Shown: positions 35,401 through 40,389 of the stretch, one piece after another | Numbering within the stretch: position 1 is the stretch's first letter | How the letters are laid out: every line of letters begins with the position of its first letter | Made by a program: the position numbers and the translations under genes | NCBI GenBank assembly: GCA_017590115.1 | Contig: JAGGNK010007471.1 | Coordinates: forward strand, 35,571 to 99,570 | Direction: 5' to 3' | Length of the DNA: 64,000 bases | Source: Montifringilla adamsi | Taxonomy: Eukaryota; Chordata; Aves; Passeriformes; Passeridae | Notes under the pieces: generated by a model | Told to the model about the DNA's origin: nothing | Databases searched by the model: none | The model's input: only the letters and a program-made list of their open reading frames with translations

Positions 35401-38400
35401 CAGTCAGGAGATTCCTGCATGGCAGTGACTGCATTGCCGGTGTCTATGTAGAGGCCACCAAGGAGAAGCTGAACATCTATGAAGCCATGAAGAGGAACCT
35501 GCTGAGACCCAGCACAGCTGTGGTCCTCCTGGAGGCCCAGGCAGCCACTGGGTTCTTGATTGACCCTGTGAAGAACCGTAAACTGTACGTCAATGAGGCA
35601 GTGAAGGCTGGCATTGTCGGGCCTGAGCTGCATGAGAAGCTGCTGTCGGCTGAGAAGGCTGTCACGGGGTACAAGGATCCCTACTCGGGCGATACCATCT
35701 CCCTGTTCCAGGCCATGAAGAAAGGGCTTATTGTCAAGGAGCATGGCATCCGTCTGCTCGAGGCCCAGATTGCCACTGGTGGCATCATCGACCCCGTGCA
35801 CAGCCACCGCCTGCCCGTGGAGGTGGCCTACAAGCGTGGCTACTTTGACGAGGAGATGAACCGGACCCTCTCCGACCCCAGTGATGACACCAAGGGCTTC
35901 TTCGACCCCAACACTCAGGAGAACCTCACCTATGTGCAGCTGAAGGAGAGGTGCATCGAGGATCCCGAGACGGGCCTATACCTGCTGCCGCTACGGGAGC
36001 CTGAGAAGCAAAAAGTGGTGGAAACCACTCACATGTACACAGAAGAAGAGACACGGAAGGTGTTTGAGGAGACACAGGTGGACATCCCTGTGGGCAGCCG
36101 GGCAGGCTCCTCCATGTCACTGTGGGATGTCATGCACTCAGACCTGCTGCCTGAGGAGCAGCGTAAACACCTCATGGAGGAGTTCCAGTCGGGCCGCGTG
36201 TCCAAGGAGCGCATGATCATCATTATCATCGAGATCATCGAGAAGACTGAGATCATCCGGCAGCAGAATCTAACATCCTATGACTACGTCCGGCGCCGCA
36301 TCACAGCCGAGGACCTCTACGAGGCCAAGATCATCACACAGGACATCTACAACCTGCTGAAACAGGGCTCCAAAACCTTCCGGGAGCTCCTGGATGTGGA
36401 GACTGTCTGGAAGTACCTTTATGGGTCAGGCTGTGTGGCTGGCATCTACATCCCCTCCTCCAAGCAGACACTCAGTGTCTACCAGGCGCTGAAGAAGGGC
36501 CTGATCAATTCCGAAGTGGCCCGCTCCCTCCTGGAGGCCCAGGCAGCCACCGGCTTCATGATCGACCCCACGAAGAATGAAATGCTGACTGTTGATGAGG
36601 CAGTCAGGAAGGGCGTGGTGGGGCCAGAGATCCACGACCGGCTCCTGTCTGCAGAGAGAGCTGTGACCGGCTACAGGGACCCCTACAGTGAACAGAAGAT
36701 TTCCCTCTTCCAGGCCATGAAGAAGGATCTCATTCCCAGCGAAGAGGCCCTCAAGCTCCTAGACGCCCAGATCGCCACCGGCGGCATAATTGACCCTCAC
36801 CTGGGCTTCCACCTGCCCCTGGAGGTGGCCCTCCAGCGGGGCTTCATCAACAAGGAGACGTATGACATGCTGTCGGAGCCCAGCGAGGTGCGCAGCTACG
36901 TGGACCCCTCCACAGATGAGAAGCTCAGCTACACGCAGCTGCTGAGGCGGTGTCGGAAGGACGAGAACTCCAGGCTCCTCCTGCTCCCGCTCTGCGACAC
37001 ACGGAAGCTCACCTTCCGGGGCCTGCGGAAGCAGATCACTGTGGAGGAGCTGGTCCTCTCACAGGTGATGGACGAAGCCACAGCCCAGCGCCTCCAGGAG
37101 GGTCTCACCTCTGTCGAAGAGGTTTCTAAGAACCTGAAGAAGTTCCTGGAGGGCACCAGCTGCATCGCTGGCGTCTTTGTGGACTCCACAAAGGAGCGTC
37201 TGTCCATCTACCAGGCCATGAAGAAGGGGATCATCCGGCCTGGCACTGCCTTCGAGCTCTTGGAGGCACAGGCAGCCACGGGCTACGTGATTGATCCCAT
37301 CAAGGGGCTCAAACTGACAGTGGAGGAAGCTGTGCGCATGGGCATTGTGGGCCCCGAGTTCAAGGACAAGCTGCTCTCTGCCGAGCGGGCCGTCACCGGC
37401 TATCGGGACCCCTACACCGGAAAGCTCATCTCCCTCTTCCAGGCAATGAAGAAGGGTCTGATCCTGAAGGACCACGGCATCCGCTTACTGGAGGCACAGA
37501 TCGCCACGGGAGGCATCATTGACCCTGAGGAGAGCCACCGCCTGCCTGTGGAGGTGGCCTACAAGAGGGGCCTCTTTGACGAGGAGATGAACGAGATCCT
37601 GCTGGACCCTAGTGACGACACCAAGGGCTTCTTCGACCCCAACACAGAGGAGAACCTCACCTACCTGCAGCTCATGGAGCGGTGCATCACAGACCCAGAG
37701 ACCGGCCTCTGCCTCCTGCCTCTGAAGGAGAAAAAGCGGGAGAGGAAGACCTCCTCCAAGTCCTCCGTCCGCAAGCGCCGCGTGGTGATCGTTGACCCAG
37801 AGACCGGCAAGGAGATGTCTGTCTACGAAGCCTATCGCAAGGGCCTCATTGACCACCAGACTTATCTGGAGCTGTCAGAGCAGGAGTGCGAGTGGGAGGA
37901 GATCACCACCTCCTCCTCCGATGGCGTGGTGAAGTCAATGATCATCGACAGGCGCTCGGGGCGCCAGTATGACATCGATGATGCCATTGGCAAGGGTCTC
38001 ATTGACCAGTCAGCCCTGGACCAGTACCGCTCAGGCACCCTCTCCATCACTGAGTTTGCTGACATGCTCTCTGGCAACATGGGTGGCTTCCGGTCGCGGT
38101 CATCCTCAGTTGGATCCTCCTCCTCCTACACTGTCAGTCCAGCCCTGTCACGGACTCAGATCTCCATGTGGACTGACCCAACCGAAGAGACTGGGCCAGT
38201 GGCAGGCATCCTGGACACGGATACCCTGGAAAAGGTGTCCATCACGGAGGCGATGCGCCGCAACCTGGTGGACAACATCACAGGGCAGCGGCTGCTGGAA
38301 GCCCAGGCCTGCACCGGAGGCATCATCGACCCCAACACCGGTGACAAATGCACCGTCGCTGATGCAGTCACCAAGGGCCTGGTTGACAAGATCATGGTGG

Positions 38401-39083
38401 ACCGCATCAACCTGGCGCAGAAGGCCTTCTACGGCTTTGAGGACCCGCGGACCAAGACAAAGATGTCAGCGGCGCAGGCCCTGAAGAAGGGCTGGCTGTA
38501 CTACGAGGCTGGGCAGCGGTTCCTGGAGGTGCAGTACTTGACAGGGGGCTTGATCGAGCCTGATGCCCCAGGCCGTGTCTCCCTGGATGAGGCACTGCAG
38601 AAGGGCACCATTGACGCACGGACTGCCCAGAAGCTGCGGGATGTCAACACCTATTCCAAGTACCTCACCTGCCCCAAGACCAAGCTCAAGATCTCCTACA
38701 AGGATGCCATGGACCGGAGCATGATCGAGGATGGCACTGGCCTGCGGCTGCTGGAGGCCTCCTCCCAGTCCAGCAAGGGCTACTACAGTCCCTACAACAT
38801 CAGCAGCGCCGGCTCCACCTCCGGATCGCGCTCAGGCTCTCGCACCGGCTCCCGCTCAGGCTCCCGGCGCGGCAGTTTCGACGCCACTGGCTCCGGCTTC
38901 TCCATGACCTTCTCTTCCTCCTCTTACTCCTCCTCGAGTTTCGGGCGCAGATACACGGGGAGTACCCAGGGCACCATGGAGGAGGCTGCCCTTGCCCTCG
39001 CCCTGGCCGCATCCAGAAGCTGCGGGTGGGAGGCGAGCAGGGAGTGCCCCGGGGTGTCTGGGCCCCTGCTCCACGTGGCCTGA
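5323..39083 (+). CDS. PLEC: Plectin, complete coding region (spliced)
   Basis: Plectin is the giant cytolinker that ties intermediate filaments to actin, hemidesmosomes, desmosomes and other membrane sites. Exons called from splice sites plus protein similarity: 5323-5431, 7242-7303, [7817-7831], 8253-8342, [8663-8698], 9795-9872, 9966-10058, 10245-10411, 11895-12010, 12105-12211, 12293-12412, 13005-13100, 13589-13716, 14229-14322, 14438-14592, 15343-15655, 16614-16691, 16921-17082, 19223-19327, 19917-20012, 20088-20213, 20802-20954, 21319-21473, 21547-21673, 21757-21940, 22948-23105, 23611-23789, 24601-24739, 24831-25187, 26683-26766, 26888-26992, 27167-27265, 28846-32226, 32754-39083. Bracketed exons are alternative. 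All phases join. Without them the CDS is 13,746 nt, 4,581 aa, close to the mammalian 1a isoform. Domain order is CH-CH, plakin domain with SH3, coiled-coil rod, six plakin-repeat domains, GSR tail. The last two exons hold about 70% of the protein, the classic plectin layout. One intron (after 13716) has a GC donor. Confidence 0.97.
6370..6462. repeat. Short tandem repeat in plectin intron 1
   Basis: Four to five imperfect copies of a roughly 20-bp unit of the type 'gcggggtgctggggggttag'. The rest of this intron (5432-7241) is GC-rich, with degenerate 40-50-bp units at 5480-5770 and a CCGGC pentamer run at about 5836-5866. Confidence 0.7.
6890..7012 (-). mobile_element. tRNA-Ile-derived SINE with CR1-like tail (TguSINE1-like)
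   Basis: Read on the minus strand from about 7012, the element begins with a tRNA-like head. It has an A-box-like TAGATCAGTTGG, an anticodon region GTGCTAATAACG (AAT, Ile) and a B-box-like GGTTGCAGTTCAACCCC. It continues into a CR1-type 3' end ('gagttggacttggtgatcctt', then a degenerate ATTC tail near 6890). This matches the described passerine SINE family built from tRNA-Ile plus a CR1-X tail. It sits in plectin intron 1, antisense to the gene. It is not a functional tRNA gene: the acceptor stem is absent and the 3' sequence is retroposon. Confidence 0.75.
7242..12010 (+). CDS. PLEC: Plectin actin-binding domain exons (CH1 and CH2)
   Basis: Core exons 7242-7303, 8253-8342, 9795-9872, 9966-10058, 10245-10411 and 11895-12010 encode two calponin-homology domains. 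CH1 runs from [13 protein letters not shown] through [20 protein letters not shown] and ends at [13 protein letters not shown]2 starts at [14 protein letters not shown] and includes [15 protein letters not shown]. This tandem CH pair binds F-actin, and in family members also the integrin beta-4 tail and nesprin-3. Introns are at the expected plectin positions. Large introns around CH2 hold minisatellites (10427-11060 and 11330-11650). Confidence 0.95.
7817..7831 (+). CDS. PLEC: Plectin alternative microexon 2a (15 nt)
   Basis: Five codons, HWRPE, sit between a perfect acceptor (CTGCGCAG) and donor (GAG/GTAGGT). Mammalian plectin has an alternatively spliced 15-nt exon 2-alpha encoding HWRAE at the same point, between exon 2 and exon 3. 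It is phase 0 on both sides, so it inserts five residues near the start of CH1 without a shift. In mammals its use is tissue-dependent. Confidence 0.9.
8253..8342 (+). CDS. PLEC: Plectin exon 3 (CH1 core)
   Basis: Thirty codons, [20 protein letters not shown] and onward to LSGDTL, in phase 0. Acceptor CCCCACAG, donor CTG/GTAGGT. The [17 protein letters not shown] motif is a core CH1 signature. The exon is constitutive in plectin. Confidence 0.95.
8626..8660. repeat. CGGCT pentamer run abutting the exon 3a acceptor
   Basis: Five to six copies of GGCTC/CGGCT occupy the place where a polypyrimidine tract would normally sit, directly upstream of the CAG acceptor at 8660-8662. Confidence 0.9.
8663..8698 (+). 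CDS. PLEC: Plectin alternative exon 3a (36 nt)
   Basis: Twelve codons, [12 protein letters not shown], in phase 0, bounded by GGGGCAG and TTG/GTGAGT. Mammalian plectin has a 36-nt alternative exon 3-alpha beginning PRERDV at this position within CH1. The acceptor is weak: the polypyrimidine tract is replaced by a CGGCT repeat. The donor is strong. This fits an optional exon. Inclusion adds twelve mostly basic residues near the first actin-contact region. Confidence 0.85.
10427..11060. repeat. Minisatellite, about 28-bp unit, in the CH2 intron
   Basis: About 22 copies of 'ctgatcccatgctcatggggcagctgtg'-like units begin within about 20-60 bp of the donor at 10411. Antisense open frames across it are repeat artefacts. 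Confidence 0.93.
11330..11650. repeat. Minisatellite, about 24-bp unit
   Basis: About 13 copies of 'attggggtgtcagccccacgtggg', in the same intron as the 28-bp array but unrelated to it. Confidence 0.93.
12105..27265 (+). CDS. PLEC: Plectin plakin-domain exons (spectrin repeats and SH3)
   Basis: Exons from 12105-12211 to 27167-27265 encode the plakin domain, a chain of spectrin-type repeats that is the hub for integrin beta-4, BP180 and BP230 binding in plectin. Recognisable blocks include [92 protein letters not shown] and [20 protein letters not shown]. Exon phases join throughout, with no missing segment relative to the mammalian order. The run ends at RRLEDEE, where the rod exon follows. 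Most of the introns between these exons carry minisatellites, and one carries a broken extra copy of an exon (19083). Confidence 0.95.
13140..13540. repeat. Degenerate tandem repeat, higher-order unit about 117 bp
   Basis: Repeats of 'gggtgggtcccgaggggatgatggtcc' and 'ctgtgggttctagggtgtca' alternate, starting about 40 bp after the donor at 13100 and ending close to the next acceptor (13588). Confidence 0.8.
13717..13718 (+). other. PLEC: GC 5' splice site (GC-AG intron)
   Basis: The frame requires the exon to end at GAGAG (13716), so that AG plus G from 14229 makes Arg, followed by [12 protein letters not shown]. The following bases are GCGAGT, a GC donor with otherwise good consensus. The nearby GT at 13721 would break the frame. 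The intron also contains a CGGCA pentamer run (13896-13924) and a GGATGGGA-type simple tract (13930-14110). Confidence 0.85.
14640..15300. repeat. Intronic tandem repeat, 60-85-bp units
   Basis: Units of the type 'ccatgtttgctgtacccccttacaacccctgtgcaccccaaagctcctc' recur from about 14880 to 15290. Shorter C-rich units precede them from just after the donor at 14592. Confidence 0.88.
15656..16145. repeat. Minisatellite, 47-48-bp unit, seeded at a 5' splice site
   Basis: About ten copies of 'gtgagacccctgggtgctggggatccccacgtcctgggggtgacagg'. The first copy is the intron's own start: the true donor GAG/GTGAGGCCCCTGGGTGCTGGGG at 15656 is the first unit. Each later unit therefore repeats a GGTGAGA donor-like core. 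Confidence 0.93.
17090..17690. repeat. Minisatellite of GGGCATGGACACG-type units
   Basis: Variable 12-24-bp units (gggatgggcatggacacgg and similar) start within 10 bp of the donor at 17082. Larger duplications are visible: the 17340-17410 block recurs at 17455-17525. Confidence 0.93.
17815..19080. repeat. CACACGTGTGTGAGCCCTGACC minisatellite with nested duplication
   Basis: About 35 copies of a 28-36-bp unit containing CCCTGCACACGTGTGTGAGCCCTG. A unique block at about 17836-17945 ('cacacccagaacccccataa' and onward) is repeated at about 18154-18260, showing that a segment of about 315 bp was itself duplicated. The array runs up to the acceptor of the next exon. Confidence 0.93.
19083..19168 (+). 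pseudogene. PLEC: Broken duplicate copy of a plectin plakin-domain exon
   Basis: Positions 19083-19166 are identical to the first 84 nt of the functional exon at 19223 ([20 protein letters not shown] and onward). The copy also carries the same upstream acceptor context, from a tandem duplication with a 140-bp offset. It then breaks into array sequence: GAGCAC is followed by TTGTGAGCCC, an in-frame stop instead of PGAQTLE. If spliced from the acceptor to the GTGAGC at 19169 it would be 86 nt and shift the frame. It should be skipped or lead to nonsense-mediated decay. Confidence 0.85.
19223..19327 (+). CDS. PLEC: Plectin plakin-domain exon, intact copy
   Basis: Thirty-five codons, [20 protein letters not shown] through HPGAQTLE. 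Acceptor GTCCCAG, donor GAG/GTGGCC. This is the downstream and complete copy of a duplicated exon. The neighbouring exons (16921-17082 and 19917-20012) join it in phase 0. Confidence 0.93.
19668..19860. repeat. Minisatellite, about 17-bp unit
   Basis: Ten or more copies of GTGTGGGTGCAGGCCAG-type units, ending about 55 bp before the acceptor at 19916. Confidence 0.9.
20802..21473 (+). CDS. PLEC: Plectin SH3-containing exons of the plakin domain
   Basis: Exons 20802-20954 and 21319-21473 encode an SH3 fold embedded in the spectrin-repeat chain: [16 protein letters not shown], then [19 protein letters not shown] and LLPPPN. The VPSVCFL/VPPP ending is the plakin-specific SH3 hallmark. Plakin SH3 domains lack the usual proline-peptide pocket and pack against the neighbouring repeat. 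The intron between them contains a 14-base C run at about 21091-21103. Confidence 0.93.
22020..22880. repeat. Minisatellite, about 57-bp unit
   Basis: About 15 copies of a unit built from CTGAGCCATCCCCGTGTCCCC, TCTCCCTGCTGTGGGTCCCC and AGGGTGTCCCCATGGTG. It begins about 80 bp after the donor at 21940 and fills most of the intron. Confidence 0.93.
23288..23490 (-). mobile_element. CR1 non-LTR retrotransposon 3' fragment, antisense
   Basis: The + strand reads 'tggtttgggttggaaaagcc', then '..attgagtccacc..', '..ctccccaggggtggcgctcc..' and '..aatatcccacctaaacc', the reverse complement of the CR1 3' region. The terminal ATTCT repeat is missing. It is old and diverged, and lies in a plectin intron. 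Confidence 0.75.
23870..24490. repeat. Polypyrimidine tract, (TTTTCC)n-like, about 620 bp
   Basis: Almost pure T/C on the coding strand: TTTTTCCTTTTCCCC-type units, with only isolated purines such as the single ATTAATTTT near 24155. It lies between the donor at 23789 and the acceptor at 24600. Phe/Pro/Leu-rich frames and the Lys/Gly/Glu-rich antisense frame here are compositional artefacts. Confidence 0.97.
25188..26275. repeat. Minisatellite, 62-bp unit, about 17 copies
   Basis: Unit of 62 bp: GTGAGGGGTGTGCCAGGCCA, TCCCCAATGGGGTAAGGGG, TGCTCCTGGGCATCCCCAGCAGG. It begins at the intron's own 5' end: the bases after the donor at 25188 form a diverged first unit. Each unit has the donor-like core GCAGG/GTGAGG. 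Higher-order blocks of four units recur. The unit length is not a multiple of 3, so frames rotate. Confidence 0.96.
27320..27715. repeat. Minisatellite, about 36-40-bp unit
   Basis: About ten copies of 'cccatcactaacagtggccc' plus 'atggctgtgactccag', beginning about 55 bp after the donor at 27265. The remaining intron to 28845 is unique GC-rich sequence; I see no exon in it. Confidence 0.9.
28846..32226 (+). CDS. PLEC: Plectin rod exon (coiled coil), 3,381 nt
   Basis: A single exon of 1,127 codons from [20 protein letters not shown] to LQQKAEE. It is a continuous, highly charged heptad-repeat alpha-helix (Glu/Ala/Arg/Lys/Gln/Leu-rich) that makes the central dimeric coiled-coil rod. The length matches, as I recall, the mammalian plectin rod exon (exon 31). 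Acceptor CCCTCCAG, donor GAG/GTACTG. Both ends are phase 0, so skipping it would give the known rodless isoform type without a frameshift. The open frame continues about 660 nt upstream of the acceptor and beyond the donor, but those parts do not resemble plectin. Very low T content on the coding strand creates long antisense frames. Confidence 0.97.
32227..32753 (+). other. PLEC: Last plectin intron
   Basis: A 527-nt intron with donor GTACTG and acceptor CCACCCTAG. It is unusually short of tandem repeats compared with upstream introns. Nothing else is recognised. Confidence 0.85.
32754..39083 (+). CDS. PLEC: Plectin last exon: rod end, six plakin-repeat domains, IF-binding linker, GSR tail
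   Basis: 2,109 codons plus stop. The first roughly 140 residues finish the coiled coil. Plakin-repeat domains begin near 33285, 34278, 35270, 36264, 37009 and 38190, each with repeated [29 protein letters not shown] and [12 protein letters not shown] modules. Between domains 5 and 6 the linker (about 37724-38190) includes [19 protein letters not shown] and [20 protein letters not shown], the region needed to bind vimentin and keratin filaments. The tail has [20 protein letters not shown] (38825-38880), the GSR motif linked to microtubule binding in plakins, with RRGSF corresponding to the mammalian regulatory phosphoserine. Domains are near-identical to mammalian plectin up to [10 protein letters not shown]. 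The last 37 residues then differ from the roughly 17-residue mammalian end. Confidence 0.97.
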   Translation: MQVAQQAQLRQETQLLQQSFLTEKDALLQKEKFIEEEKSKLEKLFKDEVNKAQNLKAEQERQQREMEQEKQQLKAMLEEAKKHQKEAEENVRHKQEELQQLEKQRQQQEKLLEEENKKLRERLEQMQEEYKAALAQRREIMIQTDDLPGEVVTTTQLLDIKAVPNGRDAMDGLAQNGEPEFAFDGIRQKVSAEKLADAGILSRENLDKLAKGVVSVDELSQREDVKKYLQGKSSIAGLLIKPSNQKMSIYEAMKKKLLSPGTALVLLEAQAASGFIIDPVRNARLSVNEAVREGVIGPELHNKMLSAERAVTGYKDPYTGDKISLFQAMQKDLIVRDHGIRLLEAQIATGGIIDPVNSHRLPVEAAYKRGYFDEEMNQVLSDPTDDTKGFFDPNTQENLTYLQLMERCVTDPDTGLCLLPLTDQAAKARELVYTDKEAKDVFKKATVTAPFGKFQGKTMTIWELINSEYFTEDQRRDLIQQYRTGKITVEKIIKIVITVVEESEKKSQMCFEGLRGPVPAAELLESKIINKDLYNQLHQGKKSIKDVAEMESVRQYLKGTDAIAGVLVESTGQKLTFYEALKRNLLKPEVALSLLEAQAATGYIIDPVANKLFSVDEAVKAEVVGPEFHEKLLSAEKAVTGYKDPYTGQTVSLYQALQKGLIPSDTGLRLLDVQLATGGIIDPVNSHRLPLEVAYKRGYFDPEINKALTEFQDEAKAFYCPNTQEHLTYVQLQKSCHRDKQTGLRLLPLSDKAIQSQQEEIYTDSQAKECFDKATIEVPVGSMKGQTMTIWELIHSEYFTEEHRRELLRQYKTGKVTIEKIIKIVITIIEEAETKKQEKLTFSGLRAPVPASELLESCIISKTQYEQLKEGKKSVKDLSETDAVRRFLHGSDCIAGVYVEATKEKLNIYEAMKRNLLRPSTAVVLLEAQAATGFLIDPVKNRKLYVNEAVKAGIVGPELHEKLLSAEKAVTGYKDPYSGDTISLFQAMKKGLIVKEHGIRLLEAQIATGGIIDPVHSHRLPVEVAYKRGYFDEEMNRTLSDPSDDTKGFFDPNTQENLTYVQLKERCIEDPETGLYLLPLREPEKQKVVETTHMYTEEETRKVFEETQVDIPVGSRAGSSMSLWDVMHSDLLPEEQRKHLMEEFQSGRVSKERMIIIIIEIIEKTEIIRQQNLTSYDYVRRRITAEDLYEAKIITQDIYNLLKQGSKTFRELLDVETVWKYLYGSGCVAGIYIPSSKQTLSVYQALKKGLINSEVARSLLEAQAATGFMIDPTKNEMLTVDEAVRKGVVGPEIHDRLLSAERAVTGYRDPYSEQKISLFQAMKKDLIPSEEALKLLDAQIATGGIIDPHLGFHLPLEVALQRGFINKETYDMLSEPSEVRSYVDPSTDEKLSYTQLLRRCRKDENSRLLLLPLCDTRKLTFRGLRKQITVEELVLSQVMDEATAQRLQEGLTSVEEVSKNLKKFLEGTSCIAGVFVDSTKERLSIYQAMKKGIIRPGTAFELLEAQAATGYVIDPIKGLKLTVEEAVRMGIVGPEFKDKLLSAERAVTGYRDPYTGKLISLFQAMKKGLILKDHGIRLLEAQIATGGIIDPEESHRLPVEVAYKRGLFDEEMNEILLDPSDDTKGFFDPNTEENLTYLQLMERCITDPETGLCLLPLKEKKRERKTSSKSSVRKRRVVIVDPETGKEMSVYEAYRKGLIDHQTYLELSEQECEWEEITTSSSDGVVKSMIIDRRSGRQYDIDDAIGKGLIDQSALDQYRSGTLSITEFADMLSGNMGGFRSRSSSVGSSSSYTVSPALSRTQISMWTDPTEETGPVAGILDTDTLEKVSITEAMRRNLVDNITGQRLLEAQACTGGIIDPNTGDKCTVADAVTKGLVDKIMVDRINLAQKAFYGFEDPRTKTKMSAAQALKKGWLYYEAGQRFLEVQYLTGGLIEPDAPGRVSLDEALQKGTIDARTAQKLRDVNTYSKYLTCPKTKLKISYKDAMDRSMIEDGTGLRLLEASSQSSKGYYSPYNISSAGSTSGSRSGSRTGSRSGSRRGSFDATGSGFSMTFSSSSYSSSSFGRRYTGSTQGTMEEAALALALAASRSCGWEASRECPGVSGPLLHVA

Positions 39084-39250
39084 GACCTGCCAGCCCCCCG
39101 AGGCGCCGCCTCACCCGCTCCGCATGTGGCAACGCTGCTGGCTAATCACTAGTATTTTTTTTAATTTTGAACCTCCACTTTTCTCCCAAAGCAGTGCCTC
39201 AAGTTTAACCAAAAAGACAAGACTAATAAATTAATATATGCGAATGTGCT
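39084..39250 (+). terminator. PLEC: Plectin 3' UTR and polyadenylation signal
   Basis: Stop TGA at 39081-39083. An AT-richer UTR follows, with canonical AATAAA at 39225-39230 in GACTAATAAATTAATATA, and TG/T-rich sequence (gtgctgacagtgtttgtat) 15-30 bases downstream, as expected for a cleavage site near 39245-39250. Confidence 0.85.
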
Positions 39251-40248
39251 GACAGTGTTTGTATATTAAGAGACAAGAGAGAATATACACTACCCTCCCC
39301 ACCCTGTGCCCCAGGAGCTGGACACCGTTCCTGCTTCTGGCTGCGCCAATCCCGCCGCTGCTTGCACACGGCGCGGCCAAGCCGGACACCAAGAAAACAG
39401 TTCCCCGTTTGGATCTAACCACTTAGCACTCTTTTGTAATTAACCTGCCGGCTTCAGCCCCTGCACCCCAAAAGAGGAGACTGCCTTGGCCCTGTGGTGC
39501 ACCCCACTGCAACCGATGTGCCGGAGGAGGACGTCACCAGCTCCTCGGCACTGGACAGCTAGACACACCACACCTGCCCTGAAGCTGCTGCCTGGACCCC
39601 TTCCGTGCGCCCTCAGTGCAGCGAGGAGGGGGCTCTGCACCCCAGCCCCCCGAGCTGCCCCATCTCCCTGCCTTGGCCTCCTGGCACGTCCCCACCACCA
39701 CGCCGCAGAGCCGGTGCCCTGACCGTAAGTGCCGCGCTGGCGCTGCCCGGTGCTTCCGCGCCATGCGGGGGGACCTGCCTCCGCTCGCCACTTCACCCGC
39801 CGAGGGGCTTCGCTGCGTGCCTGCCTCCGCCAGCCCACCCGCTCACCCGTCCTCCGGGACGCGCCTGCCGCGGTCGGCCGGTCTGTCTGTCAGTCTCTCC
39901 GTGTATCTGGGAAGTGCTTCTGCTCGAGGTTGATTTCCTCACACTCATGTGGCTCCATGACCCGTTGGCAGGTGTCTGCCAGAGCCCACGCCCCTGCCTG
40001 GGTCTGCGCAGCTCCTGCCCCCAGAACCCCCCAGAGCCGTGGGGGTTTTCCTGACCCTCACAAAGGGTATGAGGGCCATGGGACCCCTGCAGCACAGGGT
40101 GGGTCGTAGGATGCTGTAGCAGCCTGGCACACACTCTTGTTAGAAATAGGGAGATTTCTGTAAAAACAGCCTCCTTTTCCTTCTTCGCGGTAATTCCACC
40201 CCCCTGGCTCCCCCCCATGCCGGCGCTAACGCGCTCTCTCTCTGGCAG
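39251..40248. other. Region between plectin and the spectraplakin-like exons
   Basis: GC-rich, non-repetitive sequence. A strong donor-like CTGACC/GTAAGT occurs at about 39719-39729, so an unrecognised upstream exon could end there. No protein similarity is seen in the preceding frames. Sequence just before 40248 (CGCTCTCTCTCTGGCAG) is a good branch/pyrimidine tract and acceptor. Confidence 0.45.
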
Positions 40249-40389
40249 ACGTCTTTTTCCAGTCCCAACAAAGACCTCCCAGTGCCGCTGGGCGAGCTCC
40301 TGAGCTGGGTCTCCGACATCAGCAGGTCGTGGATGGGCTCGAGGGGAGCCCCAGAGGCGGCAGCTGCTCAGCCGTGCTCACCTGCACAG
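40249..40389 (+). CDS. Candidate spectraplakin-like exon (47 codons)
   Basis: An open phase-0 exon bounded by CTCTCTCTGGCAG and CACAG/GTAACA. It reads TSFSSPNKDLPVPLGELLSW, then VSDISRSWMGS. The LxELLSWVSDISRS core resembles the segment directly after the plakin domain of dystonin (KELQKWVSNISKTL, from memory). It would fit the piece that links a plakin domain to what follows in a spectraplakin. Its phase-0 start matches the phase-0 ends of plectin exons 27167-27265 and 28846-32226. It could be an exon of the downstream rod gene, a cryptic plectin exon, or chance. Transcript evidence is needed to decide. Confidence 0.45.

Noticed and set aside
32754..39083. Possibility that the large last exon is epiplakin rather than plectin
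   Set aside because: It starts with coiled-coil rod sequence in phase with the rod exon and carries the plectin linker and GSR tail; epiplakin has neither the rod nor this layout.
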